A stretch of DNA of 19,354 nucleotides, from positions 1 through 19,354 of the forward strand of contig JAKBXD010000015.1 in assembly GCA_021840785.1 (NCBI GenBank). The letters run 5' to 3'. The notes below the pieces were generated by a model. That model was not told the DNA's origin, ran no database searches, and saw nothing but the letters and a program-made list of their open reading frames with translations. Positions within the stretch are counted from its first letter, which is position 1; each line of letters opens with the position of its first letter. The stretch comes from Pseudomonadota bacterium. Lineage in GTDB: Bacteria; Pseudomonadota; Gammaproteobacteria; Acidithiobacillales; Acidithiobacillaceae. Below are positions 5,789-13,573 of this stretch, piece after piece. The position numbers were made by a program, and so were the translations under genes.

Positions 5789-7360
5789 ATGGGGCCACAA
5801 AATCGCCGGCAGTTTTTGAAGCAGTTGGGACTGGGGAGCAGTGCGGTTATCGCTGCTCCGCATCTGCTGGGTGTGGCACGAGCTGCGGGAGTCAGCGAGG
5901 AAAATCTCCTGCGTCAAAAAGTTGAGCATGTGGTGGTGATATTTCAGGAGAACCGCAGTTTTGATCATTACTTCGGTACCTTCCAGCCGAAAAACGGGCA
6001 ACAGATTATCAATTTATTAGATGCACAGGGGCAGTTGGATCATCGTTTTTTCGGTTTGCAGAAAAATCCGGCGGGTATCGCTTATGATAACCTACCGTTA
6101 CCTACGGATATTCCGGGTTTTCAGAACGTGCAATTGCCTAACCAGCCCTTCCACATGGCGCCCTATATTCCCGCCAAAGGCAATGTACATTGGGATCCAA
6201 AACATCGGTTTTTCCGCATGATGGCGGAGGTTCATAACGGTAAGATGGACCGTTTCGTAGCTCTGGCGGGTGGTAGCAAAACCCTTTTGTCGCGGGACGA
6301 ATTCAAAAAAATGAGCCCGGAGCAGACCGCCTTTGACCTGGCTCGACCCAGTGGTCCGGTGCTGGGGTATTATACCGGTGAAGATCTGCCCTTCTATCAC
6401 CGTGTCGCGCACCAGTACACGCTCTTTGATCATTTCTTTCAGGCCATGAGCGGCGGCAGTACCGGCAATGCGCTTTATCTGGTGGCCGCCCGTTCCTGTG
6501 TCTATCCCAATGCGCCAAAGGATGTCTGCGCACCCTTCGATCCGAAAGACGCCGGTCTGGAACACAGCTTCTTTGATCTGCCCTATGACCACAAAAAAGT
6601 CTTGGTCAACGATCTGCCGCCGGTGCAGGGACCGACCAATGCGGATGCCGTGAAGGCCTTGAAGATATCCCCACCCCCGGAGGCACAGACCTACGACAAT
6701 ATCGGTGACCGTCTGGATGGCGCCAAAGTATCCTGGGCCTGGTATAACGAAAACTGGAATCGGGTAAAGCCGTGGGCGCTCAAGACCGCTTTTGGTCCCG
6801 GCGACGGTTCGGCGGTGATTGACACGGGTCAGTTGTATGTAGCCCACCATAACCCCTTCCAGTATTACCCGCGTTGGCCAGAATATGTGAAGGGCGGTCG
6901 CATGCGCGACAGTGATGACTTTCTCGCCGATGCCCGTGCTGGCAAACTGCCCGGTGTCTCCTTCGTCAGGGCCAGTGCCGCCCATGACGAACATCCGGCC
7001 GACTGTGCACCTGTTTATGGCATGGAATGGGTGGAGCAACTAGTGCGCGCTGCCGCTGATGGTCCGGCCTGGGACAAAACCGCCATCTTCATTACCTATG
7101 ACGAAGGCGGTGGCTTCTGGGATTCGCTGCCGCCTAAAGTGGTGGACGACTACGGATTCGGCACCCGTACCCCGGCCCTGCTTATCAGTCCTTGGGCGCG
7201 CCAGGGTTTGGTGGACCATCACCTGGCCAGCACGGCCAGCATCCTTAAATTCATCGAAACCCGTTTTGGTCTGCGGGCCCTCAACCACCGTGATCACGAT
7301 GCTTACGACATGATGGGTGCCTTTGACTGGGATCAGAAACCTGAGCACTTCAGTATCTGA
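5789..7360 (+). CDS. Tat-exported phosphoesterase, phospholipase C / acid phosphatase family
   Basis: A 523-residue exported hydrolase of the bacterial phosphoesterase family that includes phospholipase C and Francisella AcpA. The N-terminus has a twin-arginine signal (N-R-R-Q-F-L-K, residues 5-11), a hydrophobic stretch and a likely cut after A32. Metal and catalytic motifs are intact: E54-N55 in FQENRSFDHYFG, H139 in WDPKHRF, a Ser/Thr-containing loop SGGSTGN (221-227) as candidate nucleophile region, AAHDEHPAD (397-405), D438-E439 in TYDEGGGFWD, and RTPALLISPWAR (460-471). The ATG at 5789 has GAGGG 8 nt upstream; a GTG at 5780 overlaps that site. It follows tonB by 50 nt in the same operon, behind a Pho-box-like promoter, which favours phosphate scavenging from organic esters. 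Phospholipid or simpler ester specificity cannot be decided. Confidence 0.92.
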   Translation: MGPQNRRQFLKQLGLGSSAVIAAPHLLGVARAAGVSEENLLRQKVEHVVVIFQENRSFDHYFGTFQPKNGQQIINLLDAQGQLDHRFFGLQKNPAGIAYDNLPLPTDIPGFQNVQLPNQPFHMAPYIPAKGNVHWDPKHRFFRMMAEVHNGKMDRFVALAGGSKTLLSRDEFKKMSPEQTAFDLARPSGPVLGYYTGEDLPFYHRVAHQYTLFDHFFQAMSGGSTGNALYLVAARSCVYPNAPKDVCAPFDPKDAGLEHSFFDLPYDHKKVLVNDLPPVQGPTNADAVKALKISPPPEAQTYDNIGDRLDGAKVSWAWYNENWNRVKPWALKTAFGPGDGSAVIDTGQLYVAHHNPFQYYPRWPEYVKGGRMRDSDDFLADARAGKLPGVSFVRASAAHDEHPADCAPVYGMEWVEQLVRAAADGPAWDKTAIFITYDEGGGFWDSLPPKVVDDYGFGTRTPALLISPWARQGLVDHHLASTASILKFIETRFGLRALNHRDHDAYDMMGAFDWDQKPEHFSI

Positions 7361-7382
7361 TGGGTCAGGCTGGCAACGTTAA

Positions 7383-7406
7383 TGCCTTCTCCATAGCGAG
7401 AAGGCA
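7383..7406 (+). terminator. Stem-loop after the phosphoesterase gene
   Basis: TGCCTTCTC (7383-7391) pairs perfectly with GAGAAGGCA (7398-7406) around a 6-nt loop, 22 nt past the phosphoesterase stop. No T tract follows on the plus strand, so it may protect the mRNA end or act as a weak terminator. Confidence 0.4.
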
Positions 7407-7571
7407 GAGCCCGGCAACCTTGGGTATGCCATAACGACTACCAATACGTTAGCCACGCCCTGATTGTGCCATACCGTCCAGCAAGTCCGCTTCTGTAGTC
7501 CTCCACCGTATGAATATGAACAGTTGCGGAGTGCAAAATATGGCGGAAACTTCATTACAGCGCAGGCGAGT

Positions 7572-7591
7572 GCACCGGCTTTTGCCGGTGC
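7572..7591. repeat. REP-like palindrome
   Basis: GCACCGGC (7572-7579), a TTTT loop and GCCGGTGC (7584-7591) form a perfect 8-bp hairpin followed by CAGCGTGACGG. Its shape and the TGACGG tail recall the short extragenic palindromes spread in many proteobacterial genomes, which when translated give peptides of the APAKAGA type, as here on the minus strand. A second copy is not seen in the window. Confidence 0.4.
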
Positions 7592-7661
7592 CAGCGTGAC
7601 GGCCAAGTTCTGAAGTCTGATTGGTATCCGCGGGTTAGCGGCGGGTTTCCAAAAGCCCTCT

Positions 7662-7691
7662 ATCCGGTGGCCTTACGGTCACCGGATTCTT
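7662..7691 (+). terminator. Strong stem-loop with short T tail
   Basis: ATCCGGTGGCC (7662-7672) pairs with GGTCACCGGAT (7677-7687), 11 bp with one G-T pair, around a TTAC loop, followed by TCTT. It is the best candidate terminator for the exbB-phosphoesterase transcript, though 300 nt past its last stop. On the minus strand, a T run follows only after about ten bases, so use for pyrD is less likely. Confidence 0.5.
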
Positions 7692-7784
7692 GCCATCCGA
7701 CACTGACCATACCCCCGGTCGCCGATGCGGTATCAGAGACGACAGCACAATAAGAACCGTTCGGATGTTGTGGCGGAGAGGACA

Positions 7785-8876
7785 TCAGGCGGCACTACCC
7801 CGTGCATGCGCAAGGTCGGGATAACCATCCTTCAACCACAGCTCCGGCAGTGTTTCCAGAATCTCCCGCACCAGTTCCGGTCCCCGGAAAATGAGCCCGC
7901 TATAGACCTGCAACAGGCTGGCCCCGGCCTGGATCTTGGCATAGGCATCTGCCGCACTGAGGATACCACCGACGCCAATGATGGGTACCTGTCCCTGGGT
8001 CGCACGATAGAGTTGCGCGATGACGGCATTGGATTGCTCCAGCAATGGTGCACCGCTCAGGCCCCCGCTTTCGGAGAGCACGGGTTGGGTGGCCGGGCGT
8101 TTTATAGTGGTATTGGTGGCGATAAAACCATCCACCAGGGGTTCCGTGCCTAAGGCTAGGCCACCGATGGCGTTGAGATCATCATTATCCAGATCTGGAG
8201 CGATTTTCAGGAGCAGCGGCAGAGGGAGGCGCTGATGCTGCAGGGCCAGACGTTGGTTGGCTGCGGTAACTGCCCTGAGCAGTCCCCGTAAGGCCTCCTC
8301 CCCCTGCAGCAGTCGCAGCCCCGGCGTGTTGGGTGAGCTGACATTGATGCAGAGATAGTCGCCATAGTGAAAGAGCAACTCCAGCGCGGCGACATAGTCG
8401 TCCTGCGCCTGCTCCAGCGGGGTATCCTTGTTTTTGCCGAGATTGATGCCGATAGGCACCGGATGGCCAGGTAACGCCGCCAGTCTTCGGGCAACTGCCG
8501 CAGCCCCTTCACCGGGGAAACCCATGCGGTTGATGACCGCCTGCTGTGCCGGATAACGAAAGACCCGGGGGTGCGGATTGCCGGGCTGCGGGCGCGGGGT
8601 CACTGTGCCGATTTCGATGAAGCCGAAACCGAGGGCGGGGAGGGCGGCGGCGGCGCGGGCGTCCTTGTCGTAGCCGGCAGCGAGACCGACGGGGTTGGGA
8701 AAATGCAGGCCCCAAAAGTCCTGCGCCAGACGGGGATCGGTGACGCTATAGTGTTTTGTCAGGCAGGCCATGCTTTGCGGCATGCGCCCCAGTGTTTCCA
8801 GCGCAGCGATGCTCAGAGTGTGGGCGCGCTCCGGATCCAGCGTAAAAAGCAGGGGGCGCAGCAGGCCGTAGCTCAT
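7785..8876 (-). CDS. pyrD: Dihydroorotate dehydrogenase (quinone), class 2
   Basis: A 363-residue FMN enzyme that oxidises dihydroorotate to orotate in pyrimidine synthesis, passing electrons to quinone. The N-terminal amphipathic helices (about 1-35, [15 protein letters not shown]) mark the membrane-attached class 2. Family motifs include [13 protein letters not shown] (61-73), [10 protein letters not shown] (115-124), the catalytic serine S181 in [17 protein letters not shown] (224-229), ATNTT and the FMN-binding GVGGI (301-305). The ATG at 8876 was chosen because it overlaps the hemF stop by 4 nt (ATGA); an in-frame TTG two codons earlier is less likely. It is the last gene of the purH-purD-tsaC-hemF-pyrD operon. 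No separate promoter is seen. Confidence 0.96.
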   Translation of the reverse strand: MSYGLLRPLLFTLDPERAHTLSIAALETLGRMPQSMACLTKHYSVTDPRLAQDFWGLHFPNPVGLAAGYDKDARAAAALPALGFGFIEIGTVTPRPQPGNPHPRVFRYPAQQAVINRMGFPGEGAAAVARRLAALPGHPVPIGINLGKNKDTPLEQAQDDYVAALELLFHYGDYLCINVSSPNTPGLRLLQGEEALRGLLRAVTAANQRLALQHQRLPLPLLLKIAPDLDNDDLNAIGGLALGTEPLVDGFIATNTTIKRPATQPVLSESGGLSGAPLLEQSNAVIAQLYRATQGQVPIIGVGGILSAADAYAKIQAGASLLQVYSGLIFRGPELVREILETLPELWLKDGYPDLAHARGSAA

Positions 8877-9763
8877 GCCCAATCCCTGGGTGTGAGGAAG
8901 TCTTCCTTGAGGCGGGCTTCGGGGCTACCGGCTTCGCCATGCCAGTCGTAGGTCCAGGCCGCCAGGGGGGGCAGGGACATGAGGATACTTTCGGTGCGCC
9001 CGCCGGACTGTAGGCCGAAGAGGGTGCCGCGGTCATAGACGAGGTTGAATTCCGCATAGCGCCCCCGGCGCAGAAGTTGAAATTGCCGCTCGCGTTCGCC
9101 GTAGGGCAGGTCCCGGCGCCGGGCGACAATGGGCAGATAGCTGGCGAGGAAGCTGTTGGCCATATCCTCCCAGAAGGCTTGCAGAAGCTCGCCATCGCCA
9201 TTGAGATCGTCGAAAAATATACCACCGATACCGCGCATTTCCTGACGGTGCCTGATGGTGAAGTAGTCGTCACACCAGGCTTTGAAGCGCGGATAAAAGC
9301 CTGGGTCATGGCGATCACAGGCGGTTTTGAGGGTGCTATGGAAATGACGAGCGTCTTCCTCAAAGCCGTAGATGGGCGTCAGGTCGGCGCCGCCGCCGAA
9401 CCACCACACTGGTCCCGCCGAGAAAAATCGGTAGTTCATGTGTACGATGGGGACGTAGGGGTTGCGGCAATGCAGTACCAGAGAGACCCCAAGAGCGGTG
9501 AAGGTCTGTCCGGCCAGTTCAGGGCGGTGTGCGGTAGCCGAGGGAGGAAGCTGGTCGCCATGAACTTTGGAGAAGTTGACCCCGCCTTTTTCCAGCAAAG
9601 CGCCGTCGGCAATAACCCGGGTGCGACCGCCGCCACCGCTGGGCCGTTCCCACAGATCTTCGCGGAATTTTGCGGTGCCGTCTGCTGCTTCCAGGGCGTC
9701 GCAGACGCGATCCTGGAGGCTGCGGAGGAAGGCTTCCATTTCGTCTAAGGATGGCTGTTGCAT
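8873..9763 (-). CDS. hemF: Oxygen-dependent coproporphyrinogen III oxidase
   Basis: A 296-residue cytoplasmic enzyme that converts coproporphyrinogen III to protoporphyrinogen IX with molecular oxygen, in haem synthesis. Conserved segments are GGGGRTRV (43-50), GVNFSKVHG (61-69), [17 protein letters not shown] (98-114), [11 protein letters not shown] (120-130), [10 protein letters not shown] (178-187) and [16 protein letters not shown] (236-251); histidines 98, 108, 142 and 172 are candidate metal or catalytic ligands. The ATG at 9763 is chosen because GGGAG lies 7 nt before it and it gives the usual family length; the frame is open farther upstream into tsaC. It begins 4 nt after the tsaC stop and overlaps pyrD, so it is translated within the operon. 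It suggests aerobic growth. Confidence 0.96.
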   Translation of the reverse strand: MQQPSLDEMEAFLRSLQDRVCDALEAADGTAKFREDLWERPSGGGGRTRVIADGALLEKGGVNFSKVHGDQLPPSATAHRPELAGQTFTALGVSLVLHCRNPYVPIVHMNYRFFSAGPVWWFGGGADLTPIYGFEEDARHFHSTLKTACDRHDPGFYPRFKAWCDDYFTIRHRQEMRGIGGIFFDDLNGDGELLQAFWEDMANSFLASYLPIVARRRDLPYGERERQFQLLRRGRYAEFNLVYDRGTLFGLQSGGRTESILMSLPPLAAWTYDWHGEAGSPEARLKEDFLTPRDWA

Positions 9764-9767
9764 GCTG

Positions 9768-10328
9768 TTACTCCCGTAAGATACGGCCGCTGCGGGCATC
9801 GACAATACGGCTGGGGCGGTGTTGACGGCCCAGCCGGGCCGGTAATATCCACAGGGAACGACCAAAATAGTGGTACAAGGTGCGCAAGTCACGGGCTGGT
9901 TGTTGCCCTGCCGGATTGGCGCTGGTGGAGACTATGGCGCCGCCAAAGGCGTGGGACAAGGCGACGATGGCCGGGTGGGTACTGATCCGCACTGCGATGC
10001 TCTCATGGCGTCCGCGTATCCAGAAAGGGACTTTCGGTGTGGCGGGAAGTACCAGTGTCGTTCCAGGCCAGAGCTGTGCCGGCAGTGCCGGGTCTATTCC
10101 TTGCGCAGACCAGTACCGCCGGGTTTCTGCCACCCGGCCTGCTACCAGAAGAACGCCTTTATGTTGTGGACGCCTTTTGAGGACCAGAACCCGGCGTAGC
10201 GCGCGGCGTTGGCGCGGGTCGCAGCCCAGTCCCCAGACTCCTTCCGTAGGATAGGCGATGACTCCACCGCGCCGTAAATGCGCTATCCCCCGGCGAATAT
10301 CCTGTCGACGCGGATGACGAGGTAGCAT
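9768..10328 (-). CDS. tsaC: L-threonylcarbamoyladenylate synthase (TsaC/YrdC/Sua5 family)
   Basis: A 186-residue enzyme that makes threonylcarbamoyl-AMP from threonine, bicarbonate and ATP, the first step of the t6A modification at position 37 of tRNAs that read ANN codons. Motifs in order: [18 protein letters not shown] (about 21-38), a KRRPQHKG loop (51-58), [10 protein letters not shown] (87-96), [10 protein letters not shown] and [11 protein letters not shown]. The length matches the short TsaC type rather than long Sua5. The ATG at 10328 lies 15 nt after the purD stop; no good Shine-Dalgarno is seen, so translation may depend on ribosomes arriving from purD. Its place between purine and haem genes is probably operon packing. 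Confidence 0.93.
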   Translation of the reverse strand: MLPRHPRRQDIRRGIAHLRRGGVIAYPTEGVWGLGCDPRQRRALRRVLVLKRRPQHKGVLLVAGRVAETRRYWSAQGIDPALPAQLWPGTTLVLPATPKVPFWIRGRHESIAVRISTHPAIVALSHAFGGAIVSTSANPAGQQPARDLRTLYHYFGRSLWILPARLGRQHRPSRIVDARSGRILRE

Positions 10329-10343
10329 CAGTCGAAAACGCGA

Positions 10344-11609
10344 TCAGGCGCGCCGCAGGCCACGGTAGCCGATGTCCTGCCGATACTGCAAGCCTGGCCA
10401 GCGGATATCGGCGACGGCCGCATAAGCCCGCTGCTGTGCGATCGACAGGCTTTCTCCCAGTGCCGTGACGCCGAGCACCCGGCCACCAGCCGTGATGACG
10501 GTGTCGTGCTCTGTCGTAGTCCCGGCATGGAAGATTTTGACAGTATCCCCCTGCGTCTTATTGAGACCGAGAATGGGGTCACCTAGCCGCGGATGATCAG
10601 GATAACCCGCAGTGGCCAGTACGATGCAGAGGGCAGCGCGACTGTCCCAGTCGAGTGTCTTCGGCAGTGGATCGCCGCGGGCCGCGGTCAGCAAAAGCGT
10701 ATAGAGATCGGAACGCAAACGCATCATCAGCGCTTGTGTCTCGGGATCGCCTAGCCGACAGTTGAACTCCAGCACCTTGGGCCCGGCGGGACCGATCATC
10801 AGGCCGGCATAGAGGAAGCCGCAGTAGGGCGTACGGTCCGTCATTAACCCTTCTGCCGCGGGGCGCATCACTTCGCGTAACACCCGCTCACTCATGGCAG
10901 TATCCAAGATGGGGGTTGGGGAGTAGGCACCCATACCACCGGTATTGGGACCCCGATCGCCGTCGCGCAGGCGTTTGTGATCCTGTGACCCCGCCAGCGG
11001 TAGGACTTGACCATCCGCCACAATGGCGATGAAGCTGGCTTCCTCACCTTCCAGAAACTCCTCGATGACGATGGGGCCCCATTGCAGGAACGCGCGTGCC
11101 GCAGCTTCCGCTTCTGCGCGCGCCAAGGCCACGACGACCCCCTTACCAGCCGCCAGGCCATCGGCTTTGACCACCACCGGCAACGGATGGTCACGCAGGT
11201 AGCCGAGGGCCGCGCCGGCATCGGTAAAACGTCCGTATCGGGCGGTAGGAAGACCGTGCCGCTCCATGAATGCTTTGGCGTGGGCTTTGCTGCCCTCCAA
11301 CATTGCTCCGGCGGCATTGGGACCGAAGACCGGAATGCCGGCCCGGCGCAGGGCGTCACCCACGCCCGCTACCAATGGAGCCTCGGGACCGATGACGACC
11401 AGCGCGATGCCCAACGCATGGGCGGCGGCGACCACCTGATCGACATCCGTCGGCTTCAGGGCCAGATTATGGACTTTGGCCTCCGCCGCCGTACCGGGAT
11501 TGCCGGGCACGCAGTAGACCTTCGCCACTACCGCTGACTGGGCCAGTTTCCAGGCGATGGCATGTTCGCGTCCGCCACCGCCGAGGACCATGACTTTTGC
11601 ATCCATCAT
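10344..11609 (-). CDS. purD: Phosphoribosylamine-glycine ligase (GAR synthetase)
   Basis: A 421-residue ATP-grasp enzyme joining glycine to phosphoribosylamine, step two of purine synthesis. Motifs are GGGGREHA (10-17), [33 protein letters not shown] (148-161), [12 protein letters not shown] (182-193), the GSQDHKR and [12 protein letters not shown] segments (207-232), and [13 protein letters not shown] (280-292) with metal-binding Glu and Asn. AGGAGGGG lies 6 nt before the ATG at 11609; a second ATG directly follows, so the start may be one codon later. It follows purH by 13 nt and precedes tsaC by 15 nt. Length and all active-site motifs are normal. Confidence 0.96.
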   Translation of the reverse strand: MMDAKVMVLGGGGREHAIAWKLAQSAVVAKVYCVPGNPGTAAEAKVHNLALKPTDVDQVVAAAHALGIALVVIGPEAPLVAGVGDALRRAGIPVFGPNAAGAMLEGSKAHAKAFMERHGLPTARYGRFTDAGAALGYLRDHPLPVVVKADGLAAGKGVVVALARAEAEAAARAFLQWGPIVIEEFLEGEEASFIAIVADGQVLPLAGSQDHKRLRDGDRGPNTGGMGAYSPTPILDTAMSERVLREVMRPAAEGLMTDRTPYCGFLYAGLMIGPAGPKVLEFNCRLGDPETQALMMRLRSDLYTLLLTAARGDPLPKTLDWDSRAALCIVLATAGYPDHPRLGDPILGLNKTQGDTVKIFHAGTTTEHDTVITAGGRVLGVTALGESLSIAQQRAYAAVADIRWPGLQYRQDIGYRGLRRA

Positions 11610-11622
11610 CTGCGTCCCCTCC

Positions 11623-13188
11623 TCAACCATGCCGGAAATGGCGCACGCCGGTAAAGACCATGGCGATGCCGTGTTCATTGGCGCTGGCGATGACTTCTTC
11701 ATCACGGATGGAGCCGCCGGGTTGGATAATCACCTTTACGCCCGCCGCCGCCGCCGCATCGACCCCATCGCGGAAAGGGAAAAAGGCGTCAGAAGCCAGC
11801 GCCGCGCCGCGCAGATCGAAGCCTAGTTCCAAGGCCTTGGCCGCGCCGCACCTGGCTGCGTCTACTCGGCTCATCTGCCCCGCACCGATGCCGATGGTTT
11901 GGCCTTCGCGGCCATAGACAATGGCGTTGGAGCGCACGTATTTGCCGACCCGCCAGACAAAGGCCAAGTCACGGGCCTCCTGTGTCGTCGGCGCGCGTTC
12001 CGAGACCACTTTCCAGTCCGCTTCCGCTTCGATGCTCTGGTCAAAGTCCTGTACCAGCAGGCCGCCGCGCACGCGTTTGTAATCCCAGCCTGCCCGCCGC
12101 CAGGCGCGACCATCGTCGAAGGCGAGTACGCGCAGGTTTTTCTTTTTGGCCAGAATGGGCCGGGCGTCGGGCGAAATAGTGGGCGCCAGCACCATCTCGA
12201 CAAATTGGCCGCTCACGAGTTCAGCGGTTTGGGCATCCAGCGGCCGGTTACAGGCGATGATGCCACCAAAGGCGGATACCGGATCGCCGGCCCACGCGCG
12301 CTGATAGGCACTGAGCAGATCCAGTCCCACGGCTACGCCGCAGGGATTACCGTGCTTCACCACGCAACAGGCGGGTTCGGCAAATTCCATCACCAGCGCG
12401 ACGGCGGCATCACCGTCCCCGATGTTATTGTAAGACAACTCCTTGCCTTGCAACTGACGGGCGTTCGCCAGTCCGCCGCCGCTGCCGTCGCGGTAGAAGG
12501 ACGCGGTCTGATGGGGGTTTTCACCGTAGCGCAGGTCCTGGACCTTTTCAAATTGCAAGGACAGGGTCTGCGGGAAGATTGTCTGGCTGCCATCGGGATT
12601 GAATCTGGAAAGATAGTTGGCGATAGCGCCGTCATATTGCGTGGTGTGGGCGAAGACCTTGGTAGCCAGACGGAAGCGGGTGCTGGCACCGATGCCGCCG
12701 TAACTCTGTTCCATCTCCTGCAGTACGGCGGGATAGTCATCGGGGTCGACGAGGACGGTGACGTTCTCCCAGTTCTTTGCCGCCGCACGGAGCATGGTCG
12801 GGCCACCGATGTCGATGTTTTCGATGGCTTCTTCCAGCGTGCAATCGGTACTGGCGACAGTCTCGGCAAAGGGATAAAGATTGACGCAGAGGAGATCGAT
12901 GGCGGGAATGCCATGTTCGGCCATTTGCCGGACGTGACTACTGTTGCCGCGCTTCGCCAGCAGCCCGCCGTGGATTTTAGGGTGCAGGGTTTTGAGGCGG
13001 CCCTCCAGCAGTTCCGGGAAGCCGGTGTAGTCGCTCACTTCTTGCACCGCGACACCATCGGCCATCAAGACCTTGGCGGTGCCGCCGGTAGAGAGTATTT
13101 CCACGCCGAAATCCTGCAGCCGCCGGGCAAATTCCACGATGCCCCGTTTGTCGGAAACGCTGATGAGCGCCCTCGTTATCTCACCCAT
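11623..13188 (-). CDS. purH: Bifunctional AICAR transformylase / IMP cyclohydrolase
   Basis: A 521-residue enzyme for the last two steps of IMP synthesis. The N-terminal cyclohydrolase part (about 1-195) carries [45 protein letters not shown] (57-75) and [16 protein letters not shown]. The transformylase part has [12 protein letters not shown] (218-229), the catalytic Lys-His pair K278-H279 in [20 protein letters not shown] and [10 protein letters not shown], and ends in the usual FTGVRHFRH. The ATG at 13188 is preferred because it begins directly with the conserved first strand; a GTG three codons earlier lies 2 nt after GAGG and is a weaker alternative. It is the first gene of the operon, behind a 130-nt leader with attenuator-like structure. 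Confidence 0.95.
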   Translation of the reverse strand: MGEITRALISVSDKRGIVEFARRLQDFGVEILSTGGTAKVLMADGVAVQEVSDYTGFPELLEGRLKTLHPKIHGGLLAKRGNSSHVRQMAEHGIPAIDLLCVNLYPFAETVASTDCTLEEAIENIDIGGPTMLRAAAKNWENVTVLVDPDDYPAVLQEMEQSYGGIGASTRFRLATKVFAHTTQYDGAIANYLSRFNPDGSQTIFPQTLSLQFEKVQDLRYGENPHQTASFYRDGSGGGLANARQLQGKELSYNNIGDGDAAVALVMEFAEPACCVVKHGNPCGVAVGLDLLSAYQRAWAGDPVSAFGGIIACNRPLDAQTAELVSGQFVEMVLAPTISPDARPILAKKKNLRVLAFDDGRAWRRAGWDYKRVRGGLLVQDFDQSIEAEADWKVVSERAPTTQEARDLAFVWRVGKYVRSNAIVYGREGQTIGIGAGQMSRVDAARCGAAKALELGFDLRGAALASDAFFPFRDGVDAAAAAGVKVIIQPGGSIRDEEVIASANEHGIAMVFTGVRHFRHG

Positions 13189-13220
13189 AAATTCCACGAC
13201 CTCTGAAAAAGTGGCAGTTC

Positions 13221-13257
13221 AAAATAAAAAAGGCACGATCAGGAGACCTGTCGTACC
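13221..13257 (-). terminator. Intrinsic terminator inside the purH leader
   Basis: On the minus strand GGTACGA pairs with TCGTGCC (plus positions 13251-13257 and 13232-13238), continued inward by CAGG/CCTG with one bulged A and a 3-nt loop. It is followed at once by TTTTTTATTTT (13221-13231). It lies between the purH promoter and the purH start, about 33 nt before the ATG, so it would stop transcription ahead of the operon unless its folding is prevented. Confidence 0.75.
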
Positions 13258-13270
13258 CAAACCTCCTGAT
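13238..13270 (-). promoter_or_regulatory. Candidate antiterminator pairing in the purH leader
   Basis: On the minus strand ATCAGGAG (plus 13263-13270) is perfectly complementary to CTCCTGAT (plus 13238-13245), extendable by a G-U pair, with a 16-nt loop. The second arm is part of the 3' side of the terminator hairpin, so the two folds exclude each other. The leader also starts with a 6-bp hairpin (13301-13317). This is the layout of an attenuator or riboswitch expression platform. No ATG-started leader peptide is present, and I recognise no known aptamer. Confidence 0.55.
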
Positions 13271-13324
13271 GGAGGGAGCGTTCTGATTCGCGCTGCGCTG
13301 ATTCAGCTCAACTGAATGAGCCGC

Positions 13325-13353
13325 ATTGTAAAAGAGGTATCGCCGCTATGCAA
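13325..13353 (-). promoter_or_regulatory. sigma70-type promoter of the purH operon
   Basis: On the minus strand TTGCAT (plus 13348-13353) and TACAAT (plus 13325-13330) are separated by 17 nt. The -10 differs from consensus at one base; the -35 is weaker. Transcription would begin near 13318, exactly at the first hairpin of the leader. Confidence 0.6.
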
Positions 13354-13408
13354 GCACGGCCAAGCCCCGGCACTCAGCCCGACAGGCCCAATCTCATCCA
13401 TCAGGATT

Positions 13409-13439
13409 CCCGTCTGGGTGAAAAAACCACCCAGACGGG
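13409..13439. repeat. Perfect 12-bp inverted repeat between divergent promoters
   Basis: CCCGTCTGGGTG (13409-13420) and CACCCAGACGGG (13428-13439) flank a 7-nt AAAAAAC loop. Neither side has a T tract after the stem, so it is not a standard terminator, and no gene ends here. It lies 56 nt upstream of the purH -35 and 20 nt upstream of the divergent -35, so it may be an operator or an insulating hairpin. Confidence 0.75.
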
Positions 13440-13459
13440 TTGCTGTGCGGGGTCGCTTT

Positions 13460-13488
13460 TTGATAGTGTGCTTAAAAAACAATAGTAT
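13460..13488 (+). promoter_or_regulatory. sigma70-type promoter of the MBL-fold/roadblock operon
   Basis: TTGATA (13460-13465, five of six consensus bases) and TAGTAT (13483-13488) are 17 nt apart. Transcription would start near 13495, leaving an AT-rich leader of about 80 nt. Confidence 0.6.
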
Positions 13489-13527
13489 GAAATAATGCTG
13501 TTATATTTATAGCGTTTTAATTCTGTT

Positions 13528-13547
13528 GCCCTGCTTAATGGCAGGGC
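13528..13547 (+). other. 7-bp hairpin in the MBL-fold gene leader
   Basis: GCCCTGC (13528-13534) pairs perfectly with GCAGGGC (13541-13547) around a TTAATG loop, ending 15 nt before the TAGGAG ribosome site. No T tract follows. It may stabilise the mRNA or affect translation. Confidence 0.45.
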
Positions 13548-13573
13548 CGGTATCACCTGCATAGGAGCCCATA

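Larger units (their letters stand above)
7361..7784. other. Gene-free convergent region with three palindromes
   Basis: This 424-nt stretch lies between the end of the phosphoesterase gene and the end of pyrD. I find no convincing coding frame or RNA gene. A 75-codon minus-strand frame at 7379-7606 runs through two of the palindromes and looks like translated repeat sequence. Three hairpins are listed separately. Confidence 0.6.
13189..13573. other. Divergent regulatory region between purH and the MBL-fold gene
   Basis: These 385 nt hold no convincing gene. From left to right they contain the purH leader with terminator and alternative pairing, the purH promoter, a perfect 12-bp inverted repeat, the divergent promoter of the MBL-fold gene, and its leader with a 7-bp hairpin. 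Each element is listed separately. Confidence 0.7.

Noticed and set aside
6098..7039. A 313-codon minus-strand frame inside the phosphoesterase gene
   Set aside because: It is antisense to conserved phosphoesterase motifs, has no ribosome site and resembles no family.
7379..7606. A 75-codon minus-strand frame between phosphoesterase and pyrD
   Set aside because: It contains two palindromes, and its N-terminus looks like translated extragenic repeat. No domain or ribosome site is convincing.
11899..13206. A 435-codon plus-strand open frame opposite purH
   Set aside because: It is fully antisense to purH, which has intact family motifs. The predicted protein has no recognisable domain and arises from the high-GC codon pattern.
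13411..13420. Resemblance of CCGTCTGGGTG to the conserved core of the ZTP riboswitch
   Set aside because: It lies on the plus strand, away from purH, and is part of a perfect inverted repeat. The other conserved parts of that aptamer are missing.
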